From: Clostridium sp. LS
GTDB lineage: Bacteria; Bacillota; Clostridia; Clostridiales; Clostridiaceae
Assembly (NCBI RefSeq): GCF_002760435.1
Contig: NZ_AUUU01000039.1
Location: 78,113-142,112 of the forward strand
Length of the DNA stretch: 64,000 nucleotides
Reading direction: 5' to 3'
Shown here piece by piece: positions 1 through 8,512 of this stretch. The translations under genes and the position numbers were made by a program. The notes beneath the pieces are model-generated. The model did no database searches. It was not told where the DNA came from and worked only from the letters and a program-made list of their open reading frames with translations. The number at the start of each line of letters is the position of its first letter. Positions within the stretch are counted from its first letter, which is position 1.

Positions 1-270
1 TTAAGATTAGACATTCTTTTATATATTTTTTACACTTCGATTCTGACAAAAAATTAAATTCGAACACAAATTAGTTTTATAAAAACCACTTTTGATAAAA
101 ACTTGAATTTATAATTAAAAAACTCAGTTTTACTATATAATCAAGATGAAATTATAAAAAATCATTATCAAAGATAATATTGCGAATTCAATTTTATGAT
201 ATAATTTAGACAGTGCATTAAATGTAAATATTTAATATTCACTTTATATTTGAGGAGGAAATTTATAGAT

Positions 271-747
271 ATGATCCAAGGAAAAACTAACGCTATGAGA
301 ATGTTAGATAGCAACCAAATTACATATTCGACTCATAGTTACGAAAACAAAGATGGAAAAATAGATGGTGTTGCAGTAGCAAATAAAATAGAAAAAGATG
401 TTGATCAAGTATTTAAAACCTTAGTGACTCAAGGTCACTCTAAAGAATTTTATGTTTTTGTAATTCCTGTAGCTGAAGAATTAGATATGAAGAAAGCAAG
501 TAAAATAGCTGGAGAAAAGAATATAGAAATGATTCACGTTAAAGATATAAATAAAATTACTGGGTATATTAGAGGTGGGTGTTCCCCACTTGGTATGAAA
601 AAAGTATTTAAGACTTTTGTACAAGAAGATGCTTTATTATTTGATACAATTGTATTTAGCGGCGGAAAAATTGGAGCTCAAATCGAGATGGATCCAAATG
701 ATCTTCCTAAAGTTATAGAATGCGCTTTTGTTGATATAATCAAGTAG
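271..747 (+). CDS. ybaK: Cys-tRNA(Pro)/aminoacyl-tRNA deacylase, YbaK/EbsC family
   Basis: 158 aa. YbaK-family trans-editing enzymes hydrolyse Cys-tRNA(Pro) mischarged by prolyl-tRNA synthetase. Seen here: a single YbaK fold, a lysine in VFKTL (about residue 49) matching the family's essential Lys, and the GYIRGGCSPLG loop at 98-108. Length is typical. I start at ATG 271, because GAGGAGG (252-258) precedes it, although the 12-base spacing is slightly long; an in-frame TTG at 250 overlaps that ribosome binding site and is unlikely. Monocistronic; the next gene lies 121 bases downstream. A possible -10 TATAAT is at 200-205. Confidence 0.88.
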   Translation: MIQGKTNAMRMLDSNQITYSTHSYENKDGKIDGVAVANKIEKDVDQVFKTLVTQGHSKEFYVFVIPVAEELDMKKASKIAGEKNIEMIHVKDINKITGYIRGGCSPLGMKKVFKTFVQEDALLFDTIVFSGGKIGAQIEMDPNDLPKVIECAFVDIIK

Positions 748-868
748 GAATATATCTTGGTTGCACTCATTCAATAAACAAATGAACATATGTTCAATGA
801 GGGCGGAAACAGCATTTTCTTATTTTTTTGAATTCCTATTACACATTAATTTTAGGAGGCAGTTATTC

Positions 869-1630
869 ATGTTAACAAAAAATTCTCAATTTATACGAAG
901 TCTATCTTTAAATAGAAATAATATAAACTCTTTTGATGATTATCCTTTTAATTTACCTGCAATTCAAAATCTATCAACTTTAGATTTTCATCCAAGAGTT
1001 ACATTTATAATTGGAGAAAACGGAACAGGAAAGTCTACTATTTTAGAAGCTATTGCAGTTGCATATGGTTTTAATCCTGAAGGTGGTACTAAAAATTTTA
1101 ATTTCTCTACAAGAAATACGCATTCACAATTAAATGAGTATATTAGGTTAGTTAAAGGCGTTTATTCTCCAAAAGATGGTTTCTTTTTTAGATCTGAAAG
1201 TTTTTATAATTTAGCTAGCAGCGTAGATGATTTGGCTAAATCTGCTCCTGGAGGAGAATCATTTATGCAAAGTTATGGCGGAAATTCCCTTCATAAGCAA
1301 TCTCATGGAGAGTCGTTCTTTTCTGTCTTTATAAATCGGTTTACTAAAAACAGTATTTATATCTTAGATGAACCTGAAGCTGCACTTTCACCCTCGAGAC
1401 AAATTGCTATGATTAGAAGGATACATGAATTAGTACAAAGTAATTGTCAATTTATTATAGCGACCCACTCTCCTATTATTATGGCTTATCCTGATGCACT
1501 AATATATGAAATAAATAATTGCGGCATAATAGAAAAAGAATATGACGATACCGAGCATTACCAAGTTATGAGAACATTTTTTGATAATCCTAAAAGAATT
1601 ATTGATATGATTACAGACGATGTACGATAA
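869..1630 (+). CDS. Predicted ATPase, SMC-like AAA (ABC-type) family
   Basis: 253 aa cytoplasmic ATPase. Visible motifs: Walker A GENGTGKST (about 49-57), an ABC-type signature region around SHGESF (about 146-151), Walker B YILDEPEAALS (about 163-173) and a switch histidine in ATHSPI. This is the compact stand-alone AAA_21-type architecture without a long coiled coil. Substrate unknown. ATG 869 is chosen because AGGAGG lies at 854-859; an in-frame TTG 36 codons upstream has no such site. It has no nuclease or other defence partner nearby, so I do not call it a defence gene. Ends at a bidirectional terminator shared with miaB. Confidence 0.8.
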   Translation: MLTKNSQFIRSLSLNRNNINSFDDYPFNLPAIQNLSTLDFHPRVTFIIGENGTGKSTILEAIAVAYGFNPEGGTKNFNFSTRNTHSQLNEYIRLVKGVYSPKDGFFFRSESFYNLASSVDDLAKSAPGGESFMQSYGGNSLHKQSHGESFFSVFINRFTKNSIYILDEPEAALSPSRQIAMIRRIHELVQSNCQFIIATHSPIIMAYPDALIYEINNCGIIEKEYDDTEHYQVMRTFFDNPKRIIDMITDDVR

Positions 1631-1636
1631 ATAAAA

Positions 1637-1699
1637 AGTCTGTATAACTTTTAAGTTTTAGGTTCAATACTCTCTCCTACTTAAAAATTTATACAGACT
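1637..1699. terminator. Bidirectional terminator between ATPase gene and miaB
   Basis: An 11-bp perfect stem AGTCTGTATAA (1637-1647) / TTATACAGACT (1689-1699), with further imperfect pairing inside, lies between two convergent genes. A/T-rich tracts flank both sides. Confidence 0.75.
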
Positions 1700-1730
1700 A
1701 TTTTAAAATATATTTTTTGTAATGTAAATT

Positions 1731-3098
1731 TTACTTAGCAACTTCTCCTATTAATGAGAACGAATTTGCCTTTACTATCTTTACGTTAACTAGTTTACCA
1801 ATTAGCTCTTCCCCACCTTCAAAATTTACAAGTCTTCCATTTCTAGTTCTACCAGTAAGTTTTGATTCGTCATTTTTACTATGACCTTCTACTAATATCT
1901 CATATACTTTTCCTTCAGCTTCTTTATTGCCTTTTGCAATGCCAGCATTAACAATTTCCACTAGTCTATTAAATCTTTCGTGTTTAATTTCATCAGCAAT
2001 TTGATTTTCCATTCTGTCAGCTGGTGTATGATTTCTTCTAGAGTAAATAAAAGTGAAAGCTGCATCATATTGAATTTCTTTTGCTAATTCTAATGTTTCG
2101 TTAAAATCCTCTTCAGTTTCTCCTGGGAATCCTACAATTATATCAGTTGAGAAGGTTACATCTGGAATTTCAGCTCTTATCGTTTTAGCAAGTTCAAGAT
2201 ATTGTTCTCGTGTATAATGTCTATTCATTTCTTTAAGAATTCTATTTGAACCACTTTGAACTGGTAAGTGTATTTGTTCACAAACCTTATCGCAGTCTCT
2301 TATGGCATAAATTACGTCTAAAGTTAAATCTTTTGGATGAGATGTCATAAATCTAATTCTTTCAAGACCTTCTATTTTATTAACTCTTATTAAAAGATCT
2401 GAAAAAGTTATATTTTCGTCTAACCCCTTACCATATGAGTTTACATTTTGTCCAAGTAAAGTAACCTCCTTATAACCATTCGCTACCATATCTCTAATTT
2501 CATTTTCGATATCTTCTGGCTTTCTACTTCTTTCTCTGCCTCTAACATGAGGTACTATACAATATGTACAAAAGTTGTTGCAGCCATACATTATAGTAAC
2601 AAAGCCTTTAATATCGCTTTTTCTATCTATAGGAATTCCTTCAACAATTTCAGTTTCTTTATCAACTATTTCTTTTATTTGTACACCTTCAGTTTTAACT
2701 CTGTTTAAGTATTCTGGGAATTTATATGAATTATGAGTTCCAAATATTATATTTACATAAGGAAATCTTTTTAGTATTTCATCTGCCATTCCTTTTTGCT
2801 GCATCATACATCCACAAATTCCAATAACTAAATCAGGATTTTTCTCTTTTTGCTTTTTCAAAATTCCAAGGTTACCAAACACCTTGTTTTCTGCATTTTC
2901 TCTAACACAACAAGTGTTAAAGATTATTATTGATGCTTCGTCCCTATTTTCTGTGCTTTCATAACCCATTCTCTTTAGCATTCCTGAAAGCTTTTCCGAA
3001 TCCTCTTCATTCATTTGGCATCCATAAGTTTGAATAAAGAAGAATTTTTTATCACCATTGATTTTATCGTTATTAAGTTTTTCTATATCAAAATTCAT
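1731..3098 (-). CDS. miaB: tRNA (N6-isopentenyl adenosine(37)-C2)-methylthiotransferase MiaB
   Basis: 455 aa radical-SAM methylthiotransferase that converts i6A37 to ms2i6A37 in tRNAs reading UNN codons. Domains in order: N-terminal UPF0004 with three cluster cysteines ([27 protein letters not shown]), the radical-SAM CxxxCxxC motif CNNFCTYC, and a C-terminal TRAM domain ending in [15 protein letters not shown]. The start is the ATG at 3098, with GGAGG at 3106-3110; an in-frame upstream start 8 codons earlier lacks a site. The [13 protein letters not shown] form points to MiaB rather than MtaB or RimO. Confidence 0.95.
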   Translation of the reverse strand: MNFDIEKLNNDKINGDKKFFFIQTYGCQMNEEDSEKLSGMLKRMGYESTENRDEASIIIFNTCCVRENAENKVFGNLGILKKQKEKNPDLVIGICGCMMQQKGMADEILKRFPYVNIIFGTHNSYKFPEYLNRVKTEGVQIKEIVDKETEIVEGIPIDRKSDIKGFVTIMYGCNNFCTYCIVPHVRGRERSRKPEDIENEIRDMVANGYKEVTLLGQNVNSYGKGLDENITFSDLLIRVNKIEGLERIRFMTSHPKDLTLDVIYAIRDCDKVCEQIHLPVQSGSNRILKEMNRHYTREQYLELAKTIRAEIPDVTFSTDIIVGFPGETEEDFNETLELAKEIQYDAAFTFIYSRRNHTPADRMENQIADEIKHERFNRLVEIVNAGIAKGNKEAEGKVYEILVEGHSKNDESKLTGRTRNGRLVNFEGGEELIGKLVNVKIVKANSFSLIGEVAK

Positions 3099-3186
3099 TA
3101 TACATCCTCCGTTTAAAAACAAGTTCCATAGTATTATAACAAATAATAATTACAAATAAAAGAGTAGAATTTTTATATAGAATAAA

Positions 3187-3219
3187 GAAGCTATATTAAT
3201 TTCAAAATATAGCTCCTTT
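3187..3219 (-). terminator. Terminator after GNAT gene
   Basis: Hairpin AGCTATATT (3189-3197) / AATATAGCT (3206-3214), directly downstream of the acetyltransferase stop; on the minus strand it runs into a T-rich tract. Confidence 0.65.
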
Positions 3220-3227
3220 ATAATAAT

Positions 3228-4097
3228 TTAATATATACTTTTTGACCATGTAACAAATGATTGATATTCCTTAAATCCTATTTTTTTATATAATGATAAT
3301 GCTTTAAGATTATTTCTATCAACTCTTATATAAACATCTTTAATTGAATTCTTATGACAAAACTCAATCAGATAGTTTACCAACATTTCGCCAAAACCTT
3401 GTTGCCTATATTCGCTAAGTATACCGAGGTTTACTATAGTATAAAGTCCCTTATTAAAAATAATTTGACCATAGCCAACAGCTTGTCCTTCTCTATTGCA
3501 AATAAAAACTCCAAAATTATTTATATAGTATTCTTCTTTTTCCTCGTTGTAAACATCTTCTACAGTTAATGGAATCCGGTTCTTTTCATTAAAAACTGAA
3601 TTTTGAATTTTACATCTTAATTCTTCGTCTTCGCCTTCTTTAAAGTGTCTAAAGAATACCCCACTGCTAAATCCCCTATGTTTATAACCATTTAAATTCA
3701 AATGCATTAATATATTTTTAGAATTTATATTAAATTTCAATTTTTGCATTATTTTTGACGATCTTGAATTATCCATCATTTCGAATTTAAAATTTTTTAT
3801 ATTAAAAAATGATAAAACTTTTGATGTGAGTAATTCAACGTACTCATCTTTCAAATAAATTGAATATATATTACTATATCCTCTTTCACATGGATTTTCA
3901 TACCATATGTATCCAACATATTCATTGTCAACCTTAAACAATTTTATTTGTTTTCTTATTACATACTTTATTAAAAAAGATTCTTCATCATAAATTTCAA
4001 AAAAACTTCTGTCACAAATATAAGCATCTTCGTTTCTGTTATACAATTTTCTCAGATGATTTATATTAAATAATGATAATTTTTCTAATAAGACCAT
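3228..4097 (-). CDS. GNAT-family N-acetyltransferase
   Basis: 289 aa. The C-terminal half is a GNAT domain: the acetyl-CoA pyrophosphate loop reads EYRQQGFGEMLVNYL, followed by RVDRNNLKALSLYKKIGF, the usual end of the fold. The N-terminal 140 residues look like a degenerate second GNAT-like lobe without the CoA loop. ATG at 4097 follows GAGGAAG on the minus strand. Acceptor substrate unknown. Stand-alone gene with its own terminator. Confidence 0.8.
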   Translation of the reverse strand: MVLLEKLSLFNINHLRKLYNRNEDAYICDRSFFEIYDEESFLIKYVIRKQIKLFKVDNEYVGYIWYENPCERGYSNIYSIYLKDEYVELLTSKVLSFFNIKNFKFEMMDNSRSSKIMQKLKFNINSKNILMHLNLNGYKHRGFSSGVFFRHFKEGEDEELRCKIQNSVFNEKNRIPLTVEDVYNEEKEEYYINNFGVFICNREGQAVGYGQIIFNKGLYTIVNLGILSEYRQQGFGEMLVNYLIEFCHKNSIKDVYIRVDRNNLKALSLYKKIGFKEYQSFVTWSKSIY

Positions 4098-4264
4098 AAA
4101 ACTTCCTCGTTTCCCCCTGATATAAGTAAATTATAATTCTTATAAATATGATAGTCAATTGTCAAAATTGTGTTAATTTATTGTATTGATATAAAGCTCT
4201 GGATAATATTTAAATTTTATTTGATTTATGCAATGTAATTATTTTAATGGGATTTAGCACATAA

Positions 4265-4324
4265 ATAAAAAAATAGTTTCCTTCATTAATGATAATTTAT
4301 TATTTTATCTTTATGAAGGAAACT
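4265..4324 (-). terminator. Terminator after small-protein gene
   Basis: 12-bp perfect stem AGTTTCCTTCAT (4275-4286) / ATGAAGGAAACT (4313-4324) with a run of T on the minus-strand side. It would end transcripts from the small genes at 4377-4839. Confidence 0.75.
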
Positions 4325-4376
4325 TTACAATTTCATGCTTCAGTATATATATATAATTTTTTTATTTTTTTATTCC

Positions 4377-4544
4377 TTAACACCATCTACTTTTTGATTT
4401 GTGTGGATTCTCAATTTTATCTTCAAATCCTTTAACAGTATAATGTTCTGTTAATATGGTTGGATCATATGAAATGTATCCACCCTGATAGTCAATATAA
4501 CCATCGTTCATTTTATCATCTTTATGGCCTTTTTCTTCACTCAT
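4377..4544 (-). CDS. Small hydrophilic protein, unknown function
   Basis: 55 aa, beginning MSEEKGHKDDK and rich in Lys, Asp, Gly and Tyr, ending KSKSRWC. A GGGAG site precedes the ATG (8-base spacing). No signal peptide or membrane segment. It lies between a good terminator and another small hydrophilic gene, 50 bases from it, probably in the same transcript. I do not recognise a family; small hydrophilic proteins of this type in clostridia are sometimes sporulation-linked, which is only a guess. Confidence 0.6.
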   Translation of the reverse strand: MSEEKGHKDDKMNDGYIDYQGGYISYDPTILTEHYTVKGFEDKIENPHKSKSRWC

Positions 4545-4593
4545 AATCTCCACTCCCTTTTAATTAAAGTAAGTTGCTTTCAACACAATAACT

Positions 4594-4839
4594 TTATTTA
4601 TGTGTGGATGTCCATTGATTATTTGTTGCAGATTTTTCATGTTTTTTAGTAGATTCTTCCTTGTCATAAGTAACTGGTACTGAGTTCCAATCGTTGTAAC
4701 CCTCATTTTTACGTTCGCCACTACTATTTTCATTAGACTGAGAATTATTGCTTAAATTTTGTTGTTTGTTTGTTTCATCAGAACTTACACTATAAAAACT
4801 TTGAAGGTTATTAGAGTCACTCTTAGATCCTTTATTCAT
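4594..4839 (-). CDS. Small Ser/Asn-rich protein, unknown function
   Basis: 81 aa, low complexity and highly polar: Ser, Asn, Lys, Gln and Thr make up most of it (for example SNNSQSNENSSGERKNEG). No hydrophobic core, signal peptide or cysteine; probably disordered. The start is ATG 4839 with AAGGAAG about 8 bases upstream; an in-frame GTG three codons earlier overlaps that site. Followed at 50 bases by the 55-aa gene on the same strand. Confidence 0.55.
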   Translation of the reverse strand: MNKGSKSDSNNLQSFYSVSSDETNKQQNLSNNSQSNENSSGERKNEGYNDWNSVPVTYDKEESTKKHEKSATNNQWTSTHK

Positions 4840-4909
4840 AATAAACACTTCCTTTCTACAACAATATATTGTCCACTAATGTGTTCTTTTATCCGTAATT
4901 TAATTATCC

Positions 4910-5416
4910 TCAATTTTCATTTTTATCATATTCTAGATCATTTAATATTTCTAAAAACATATTATACATTTCTACCTTCTTATCTTCATTAGATAGGATT
5001 TTAATTCCAAAAAGTAAAATTAACACAATATATATAATTACAAAAGCTGGTCCGAGTTTTTTTAGGTAATTATCCATGTATGAGAAAATACTACTTGCAG
5101 CTATTCCAGCAAAAAGTGAAGCTCCAATTCCACAACCACCGCTAGTACATGATCCAAGTTTTGATTTTATAAAGATTTTTTCCATGCTTATATTTATGTT
5201 TTTTTCAGCTTCATACCATTTCCAAACTTTTTTATACATTATATAATTTGTTTTTGTTTTATCATTAGTAATTTTAAGAATTCTATTAAAACAACTTTTG
5301 TATTTTTCAATCATTTCTGGAGTGCATAACTTAAAATTATTAAAATTTTCTTTAGAAGCAATCATTTTCTTTCTAGAATTTATATTCCTTAGTCTTGAAA
5401 GATTGTTACTCTCCAT
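4910..5416 (-). CDS. Membrane-anchored protein, unknown function
   Basis: 168 aa. A basic N-terminal 90 residues is followed by a Cys/Gly stretch (GSCTSGGCGIGASLFAG, about 102-118), a weak hydrophobic segment, and a strong transmembrane helix (AFVIIYIVLILLFGIKIL, about 128-145). An acidic tail closes the protein. The start is ATG 5416 with GGAGG 10 bases upstream; a longer in-frame start is less likely. No family recognised. It is read in the same direction as the small hydrophilic genes. Confidence 0.6.
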   Translation of the reverse strand: MESNNLSRLRNINSRKKMIASKENFNNFKLCTPEMIEKYKSCFNRILKITNDKTKTNYIMYKKVWKWYEAEKNINISMEKIFIKSKLGSCTSGGCGIGASLFAGIAASSIFSYMDNYLKKLGPAFVIIYIVLILLFGIKILSNEDKKVEMYNMFLEILNDLEYDKNEN

Positions 5417-5528
5417 TTTGATGATTCCTCCAAATAACTTTATCATAATACAAAACGTATCTTTATATTATATAAACTATTCAAAGTATTTATATAAATT
5501 GCTTATGAATCTTATTGAAAATTTAACA

Positions 5529-6422
5529 TTAGCTTAATAATTTTTGCTTATGTTGATCTAACCAGGGCTTATACAATGGATTTGTCCATAAAGTTCCATC
5601 AGAATATTCAACATTTATAACGCAGGCAATAATTGTTTTTAAACTTGTACTTTGGTCTAAACTCCAACCATAATCTTTTCCCCATACTTCATTGGGATTA
5701 AGATTAATATCGCTGCCGCTCCCTAAGAACTCATAGTCCTTTTCATTACTATTTTTTCCTTGTATCTGAGCGGGCTCGCCATTTTTATTAAATCCTAAAA
5801 TACTAATTGTAAATTTGCTAATTGTTTTTTTGCTATTATTTTTTAATAAAACTTGCATTTGGTCTGGGTATACTACTTTATTTGTTTTACTATTTATTAG
5901 TATTACTGCTTTTTCTACACTAATGGGAGTTGAATTTTTTACAGTGTTTTCTATTTGTAACAATTTTGCTTGTGCTCTTTGATAATTAGCTGTATCAGCT
6001 TGTATAACATCGTAATAGGATTCATAGGCTAAATCATAGTTGCTATCCTTTTCTGCTCTCTCTCCGTCTAAGAAGGCCTTTTGCGAGTTCATTAATGAAG
6101 TGATTTCTTCTGAATTCTTATCTATAAAATCGTCCATATCATTGACAGACTTGAAATTTTGAATAGTAGCTATTGCTCGAGTTCCATCTACAGAACCATT
6201 TAAAAATTCTTGCTTAATTTCCAGTGTTTTATCTTTAAGAAGGTTGATGGCCTGTGTTTTATCCCCTTCATTTTGAATTTCATTAATAAGATTTACCGCA
6301 TCACTATAGTCATTGTTATTTATATACTTTTGTATTCTTTCAAGTCTTGTTTGGCAGCTAATTAAGCTTAGGCTTATAATTATAAAAAAAATTAACATAG
6401 ATACCTTGTTTATTCTACTCAT
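5529..6422 (-). CDS. Predicted lipoprotein with C-terminal beta-rich domain
   Basis: 297 aa exported lipoprotein. An N-terminal signal peptide ends in the lipobox LISC (Cys about residue 23). Residues 25-160 are alpha-helical and tetratricopeptide-like, with residues such as GERAEKDSNYDLAYESYYD. The last 130 residues are a beta-sandwich-like region (FTISILGFNKNGEP) seen in many Firmicute lipoproteins. AGGAGG lies just before the ATG at 6422. Function unknown; probably on the outer face of the membrane. Confidence 0.7.
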   Translation of the reverse strand: MSRINKVSMLIFFIIISLSLISCQTRLERIQKYINNNDYSDAVNLINEIQNEGDKTQAINLLKDKTLEIKQEFLNGSVDGTRAIATIQNFKSVNDMDDFIDKNSEEITSLMNSQKAFLDGERAEKDSNYDLAYESYYDVIQADTANYQRAQAKLLQIENTVKNSTPISVEKAVILINSKTNKVVYPDQMQVLLKNNSKKTISKFTISILGFNKNGEPAQIQGKNSNEKDYEFLGSGSDINLNPNEVWGKDYGWSLDQSTSLKTIIACVINVEYSDGTLWTNPLYKPWLDQHKQKLLS

Positions 6423-6514
6423 TTATCCTCCTGAAACAGATATTAATAAGTTATTTATGATTTAAAAACTTCTTATAATTATTATATTCAATTTATAATT
6501 ACTTATAATTATGA

Positions 6515-6551
6515 AAAAAGGAGTTTCTTCATCTTGAAAACACTCCTTTTT
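6515..6551 (-). terminator. Terminator after 49-aa gene
   Basis: Stem AAAAAGGAGT (6515-6524) / ACTCCTTTTT (6542-6551), followed by T residues on the minus strand, just downstream of the 6577-6726 gene. Confidence 0.75.
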
Positions 6552-6576
6552 ATCATATTATTTGATTTTTTTATGT

Positions 6577-6726
6577 TTATTTATTATTAATATTAGTTTT
6601 TAAAACTTTATTCGAAGGTGTCGTATTATCGTCACCTCTAAGCCATGCATTTAGTAATGTCTCAGCAGCCCTTGTAGCTTGTTCTTCAGTAAGAGTTATT
6701 TTCTTTTCCTCATTCCTTTTATCCAT
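6577..6726 (-). CDS. Small protein, unknown function
   Basis: 49 aa, beginning MDKRNEEKKITLTEEQATRA, with an amphipathic helix (about 10-30, LTEEQATRAAETLLNAWL) and a polar Asn/Lys-rich tail. AAGGAGAG lies 8 bases upstream of the ATG. It sits 56 bases downstream of the pentapeptide-repeat gene, so the two may share a transcript that ends at the 6515 hairpin. No family recognised. Confidence 0.6.
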   Translation of the reverse strand: MDKRNEEKKITLTEEQATRAAETLLNAWLRGDDNTTPSNKVLKTNINNK

Positions 6727-6782
6727 AATTAAACTCTCCTTATACTAAATTTTATATATTAAATTTTATAATATATTACAAT

Positions 6783-7421
6783 CTACATATTTTGTATCAA
6801 TCTTATGATATAGCTTAATGTGTGGAAGTCTCTATTAATTTCATATTTTATGTAATGTAACCCTTCCATTAAGGTTTCTTCATTGAATTTTTCTCTTAAT
6901 ATCATTAAAGTCAGTGTGTTGATATCACCATCTTTTGTATCAAAAATTCTGGATTTCTTAATAAATTCATTTTCCATAAGGCTTAAAATAAGCTCTTTTA
7001 AATCATCATTTATTTCTAATTCAGGCATTGATTCAAACACTCTAATACCTTTTGTGTTTTCACTTAAATTTTTTGCTTTACTTATATCACAAGATACAAA
7101 TAGTGTATTTTTAAATTTAGCATCTATAAAGTCTGCACTATCTAAATTTGCTCCTTCAAATATAGTGTCCTCAAATTTAGCTTCCTTGAATTTACAACCT
7201 TTTAAGTTTGAACCTATGAACTCTGCTCCCTTGAAACTACATCTAAAAAAATTACATTTTTTAAAATGTGCCCCTCTTAAACTGGCATAATCAAAATTTG
7301 AATTTGAGAAATTACAATTATAACATTTACTTCTTTTAAGGTTTTTATAAATAAAATTTTTATTAGTTTTCTCAGCATTATCATAATAAAAACTTTCTGG
7401 TGCACTTCTGTTTACTGCCAT
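6783..7421 (-). CDS. Pentapeptide repeat protein
   Basis: 212 aa. Residues about 25-115 form tandem pentapeptide repeats of A(D/N)LXX type: CNFSNSNFDYASLRGAHF and FEGANLDSADFIDAKF. These fold as a right-handed quadrilateral beta-helix. The C-terminal 80 residues are helical and unrelated to the repeats. Some family members mimic DNA and bind gyrase (MfpA, Qnr), but this one has no diagnostic loop and an extra C-terminal domain, so the role is unknown. ATG at 7421 is supported by AAGGA about 9 bases upstream. Confidence 0.8.
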   Translation of the reverse strand: MAVNRSAPESFYYDNAEKTNKNFIYKNLKRSKCYNCNFSNSNFDYASLRGAHFKKCNFFRCSFKGAEFIGSNLKGCKFKEAKFEDTIFEGANLDSADFIDAKFKNTLFVSCDISKAKNLSENTKGIRVFESMPELEINDDLKELILSLMENEFIKKSRIFDTKDGDINTLTLMILREKFNEETLMEGLHYIKYEINRDFHTLSYIIRLIQNM

Positions 7422-7540
7422 TTAATCTGTCCTTCCATTAATTGAATTATTTAAGCTTAGATTTATATTTTACATATATATTAGCATATTTTTATAAAAT
7501 TATATATAGTTACATAAATTTGATGATATTAGTGTTATAA

Positions 7541-7578
7541 AAAACTCTTTAAAATATTTAATTATTTTAAAGAGTTTT
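7541..7578 (-). terminator. Strong terminator after 49-aa gene
   Basis: 15-bp perfect stem (7541-7555 / 7564-7578) with an 8-base loop and T-run on the minus strand, 7 bases past the stop of the gene at 7585. Confidence 0.85.
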
Positions 7579-7584
7579 CCAATT

Positions 7585-7734
7585 TTAATATTTATTATTT
7601 ATTGTAATATCTTTACCTCTTGAAACTCTTTTTGTTCTTAAATCGTCTCTCTCTCTTTCAACATAAGATTTTACTTTTGTTTGTGACATATCACCAGTTT
7701 TTAAAATTAATTTATCTTTCTTATTTTTTGACAA
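7585..7734 (-). CDS. Small basic protein, unknown function (TTG start)
   Basis: 49 aa, very polar and basic (MSKNKKDKLILKTGDMSQTK). The start is a TTG: AGGAG lies 10 bases upstream and the two ATG codons between are followed at once by a stop. A strong terminator directly after the stop supports a real gene. No signal peptide or membrane segment. Function unknown. Confidence 0.55.
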   Translation of the reverse strand: MSKNKKDKLILKTGDMSQTKVKSYVERERDDLRTKRVSRGKDITINNKY

Positions 7735-7870
7735 TTACATCATCTCCTCTCTATTTTATATTATTAGAGTTCTTTTGATAGTTATGTATAATAATAAAAA
7801 TATAATTTGATAAATTATGTTAATAGATGTAAAATATAAATATATAATTAATAGAGTTTGGTAAAGAGAA

Positions 7871-7886
7871 ATAATTATTAGTAAAG
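7871..7886. promoter_or_regulatory. Possible PerR/Fur-type operator before ferritin gene
   Basis: The segment AAATAATTATTAGTA contains a perfect 10-bp palindrome (AATAATTATT) and matches 10 of 14 fixed positions of the Bacillus PerR box. It lies about 70 bases upstream of the ferritin start. The surrounding sequence is so AT-rich that chance is a serious alternative. Confidence 0.3.
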
Positions 7887-7950
7887 AAGTATAATTTACC
7901 GAATTATGTTTAATTATATCTAAAGTAACATTTTATTGGGAGGGAAAAAT

Positions 7951-8466
7951 ATGTTAAGCGAGAAATTATTTAAAGCTTTAAATGATCAAGTTAATTTTGA
8001 AATTTATTCATCCTACGTGTATTTAGCTATGGCTTCTTATTGTGAGTCAAAAGATTTAAGTGGATTTGCTAATTTTTTTAAAGTTCAATGTCAGGAAGAA
8101 TTATTCCACGCTATGAAATTTTATGATTACATATTCCAAAAAAATGGAGTTGTAACCTTAGAACAAATTGAAAAACCAAATGGAGATTATGATAGTATTG
8201 CTAGTGCTTTTGAAGCTGGATATGAGCATGAACAAATAGTAACCAGCAGATTATATAGAATTGCTGATATAGCTACAGAAGAAAAGGAGCATGCTACAAT
8301 TAGCTTATTAAATTGGTTTATAAATGAGCAAGTTGAAGAAGAAAATACTTTTAATACTATAATAAAGAAAATAAGAAGATGTGAAAATAACCCTGCTGCT
8401 TTATATATGCTAGATGATGAATTAGCAGCAAGAGTATATACTCCACCAACTACTACAAATGCATAA
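7951..8466 (+). CDS. ftnA: Ferritin (non-haem iron storage protein)
   Basis: 171 aa four-helix-bundle ferritin that oxidises Fe(II) and stores ferric iron in a 24-mer shell. Ferroxidase ligands are at the expected places: E17, E50, H53 (QEELFHAM) and E94. GGGAGG (7938-7943) sets the ATG at 7951; an in-frame TTG at 7936 overlaps that site. Full length. Ends at an overlapping bidirectional terminator. Probably iron- or peroxide-responsive. Confidence 0.95.
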   Translation: MLSEKLFKALNDQVNFEIYSSYVYLAMASYCESKDLSGFANFFKVQCQEELFHAMKFYDYIFQKNGVVTLEQIEKPNGDYDSIASAFEAGYEHEQIVTSRLYRIADIATEEKEHATISLLNWFINEQVEEENTFNTIIKKIRRCENNPAALYMLDDELAARVYTPPTTTNA

Positions 8467-8485
8467 AGTTATATTTGGTGATAAA

Positions 8486-8512
8486 AAAATAGAGGAAAAT
8501 TTCCTCTATTTT
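8486..8512. terminator. Bidirectional terminator, ferritin / DUF815 ATPase
   Basis: 13-bp perfect stem (8486-8498 / 8500-8512) flanked by A and T tracts. Its right arm overlaps the stop codon region of the convergent ATPase gene (8506). Confidence 0.8.

Noticed and set aside
155..180. Fur-like sequence upstream of ybaK
   Set aside because: ATCATTATC-AAA-GATAATAT is only an AT-rich partial match and the gene has no iron role.
869..1630. Possible phage-defence ATPase
   Set aside because: The ATPase resembles ones in defence systems, but no nuclease, toxin or effector gene is adjacent.
1650..1692. tRNA-like TTC loop wording (GGTTCAATACTC) between ATPase gene and miaB
   Set aside because: No cloverleaf can be formed, no acceptor/CCA; the sequence is the loop of a terminator.
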